Source of the DNA: Zygnema cylindricum
Taxonomy: Eukaryota > Streptophyta > Zygnematophyceae > Zygnematales > Zygnemataceae
DNA length: 64,000 bases
Direction: 5' to 3'
NCBI GenBank assembly: GCA_037447655.1
Contig: JBBHKE010003319.1
Span: 124,001-188,000, forward strand
In this document: positions 63,246-64,000 of the stretch, piece by piece
Position numbering within the stretch: the first letter of the stretch is position 1
Layout: the number at the start of each line of letters is the position of its first letter
The notes under the pieces: generated by a model
What the model saw: the letters and a program-made list of their open reading frames with translations, nothing else
The model's database searches: none
What the model was told of the DNA's origin: nothing
Made by a program: the position numbers and the translations under genes

Positions 63246-63995
63246 CTAACACCTAAGACTTTGTTTTAGACCATATATAGATTTGTGTAGTTTACACACC
63301 ATGTGTTCTTTTCCTAATTCTATCATGCCCTCTAGATGCTCCATGTAGACTTCTTCCTCTAAATCCCCATTAAGAAATGCAGCTTTGATATCTAATTGAT
63401 GCATCTGCATTCTCTCTGCTGCCCCTAAGGCAATTAAACTTCTAAGACTATTAAATTTCACTACTGGTGAGAAAGTCTCAGTGTAATCAACCCCCTCTTC
63501 TTGAGAATACCCTTTACCAACTAACCTCGCTTTATCTCTTTCCACTGACCCATCTGACTTCCTCTTAATCTTAAAGACCCATTTACACCCCACAATGTTT
63601 TTCTCTATTGGGCGTTCTACTAAGGTCCAAGTTTTGTTTTTGATCAATGAGTCATATTCTAATTCTGTTGCCTCTTTCCATTTATGAGAATTAGAACCCT
63701 CCAAAGCTTCATGAAAACTTTGCGGTTCCCCCTTTGCCGCCATAAAGCAATAAGCTAAACCCACATCTCCCATTTCTTATATAAGCCTTTTTGGTTTAGC
63801 ACGTATCTGATTAGATACGATTTGAGGGGTTACCTTCAATCTCGATTGTTGAATCGGATTTGGAGAAATTGTAATTTGCGAAGGTTGTGGTGCTGGTAAC
63901 TTCTCCACTGGTAAAGGTTGAAAGGTTGATGTTCCACCGGGGATGACAGAAGTCCGAACTGGAATAGAAATTAGCGTGGATGACGAACGCTCCAC
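63246..63995 (-). pseudogene. Integrase-RT linker and N-terminal RT of element J (partial at window edge)
   Basis: Frame 63995-63777 is a Ser/Pro/Thr-rich linker, as between integrase and RT. After one TAA it continues in phase at 63773: SFHEALEGSNSHKWKEA, LIKNKTWTLVERP, GCKWVFKIKRKSDGSVERDKARLVGKGYSQ, YTETFSPVVKFNSLRSL, QLDIKAAFLNGDLEEEVYM, KLHKSIYGLKQ. It stops at 63246 near LKQ(S/A)xR with a phase change to the next frame. Protease, integrase and gag lie beyond the right edge. Confidence 0.9.
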
Positions 63996-64000
63996 TTCAC

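Overview
The window is eukaryotic nuclear DNA, almost certainly from a land plant. It is gene-poor and built of layered, nested Ty1/copia LTR retrotransposons, MITE-like DNA elements and simple or satellite repeats. The plant call rests on three things. The copia proteins are of plant type. The primer-binding sites are complementary to the plant form of initiator tRNA-Met (GGTGGGCCCATAACC). There is also degenerate AAACCCTA telomere-like DNA. I cannot name a species. There is no bacterial gene organisation, CRISPR array, rRNA gene or convincing autonomous tRNA gene.

Layout. 1-2097: end of a minus-strand copia element (gag remnant, PBS, LTR). 2.6-6.4 kb: a module present in direct and inverted copies, forming a foldback, with a MITE inside one arm. 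7.7-9.6 kb: mosaic of truncated LTRs. 9.6-16.5 kb: decayed plus-strand copia A. 16.55-17.72 kb: an unrecognised minus-strand pseudogene. 17.7-30.3 kb: minus-strand copia C, with full-length copia B (TSD GCACA) nested in its 3' LTR. 30.3-31.8 kb: two retroelement fragments. 31.8-44.3 kb: plus-strand copia D, which mirrors C. D is interrupted by element G (TSD AATTT), which itself holds a solo LTR (TSD GAAAA) and another insertion. 44.3-46.1 kb: tandem copies of a further LTR-like repeat. 46.1-48.0 kb: an element L with an open gag frame, PBS and LTR. 48-57 kb: MITEs, minisatellites and a pseudogene. 57.3-58.3 kb: another gag-PBS-LTR piece. 58.6-60.2 kb: purine-rich minisatellite. 60.6-60.9 kb: the best host-gene candidate, a 114-aa putative secreted protein on the minus strand, whose broken paralogue lies at 48.66 kb. 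61.5-64.0 kb: minus-strand copia J, running off the right edge.

Points of most interest: (1) several LTR families carry tRNA-like sequences with A- and B-box motifs, in the element LTRs always antisense to the element; (2) families I and II use a half-tRNA-type primer site matching the initiator tRNA anticodon arm, and the ATG inside it is the gag start; (3) C and D form an inverted repeat over 4 kb per arm and share the same nonsense and frameshift lesions; (4) unrelated LTR families share a GTAC dyad followed by ATTGG in their promoters; (5) a small secreted-protein gene and its degraded, apparently intron-bearing paralogue sit in inverted orientation about 12 kb apart.

Almost everything that looks coding is retroelement gag-pol in some state of decay. 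Nesting order, from TSDs and broken colinearity: C and D are older; B went into C; G went into D; a solo LTR went into G. All identities are read by eye; no search or alignment was run.
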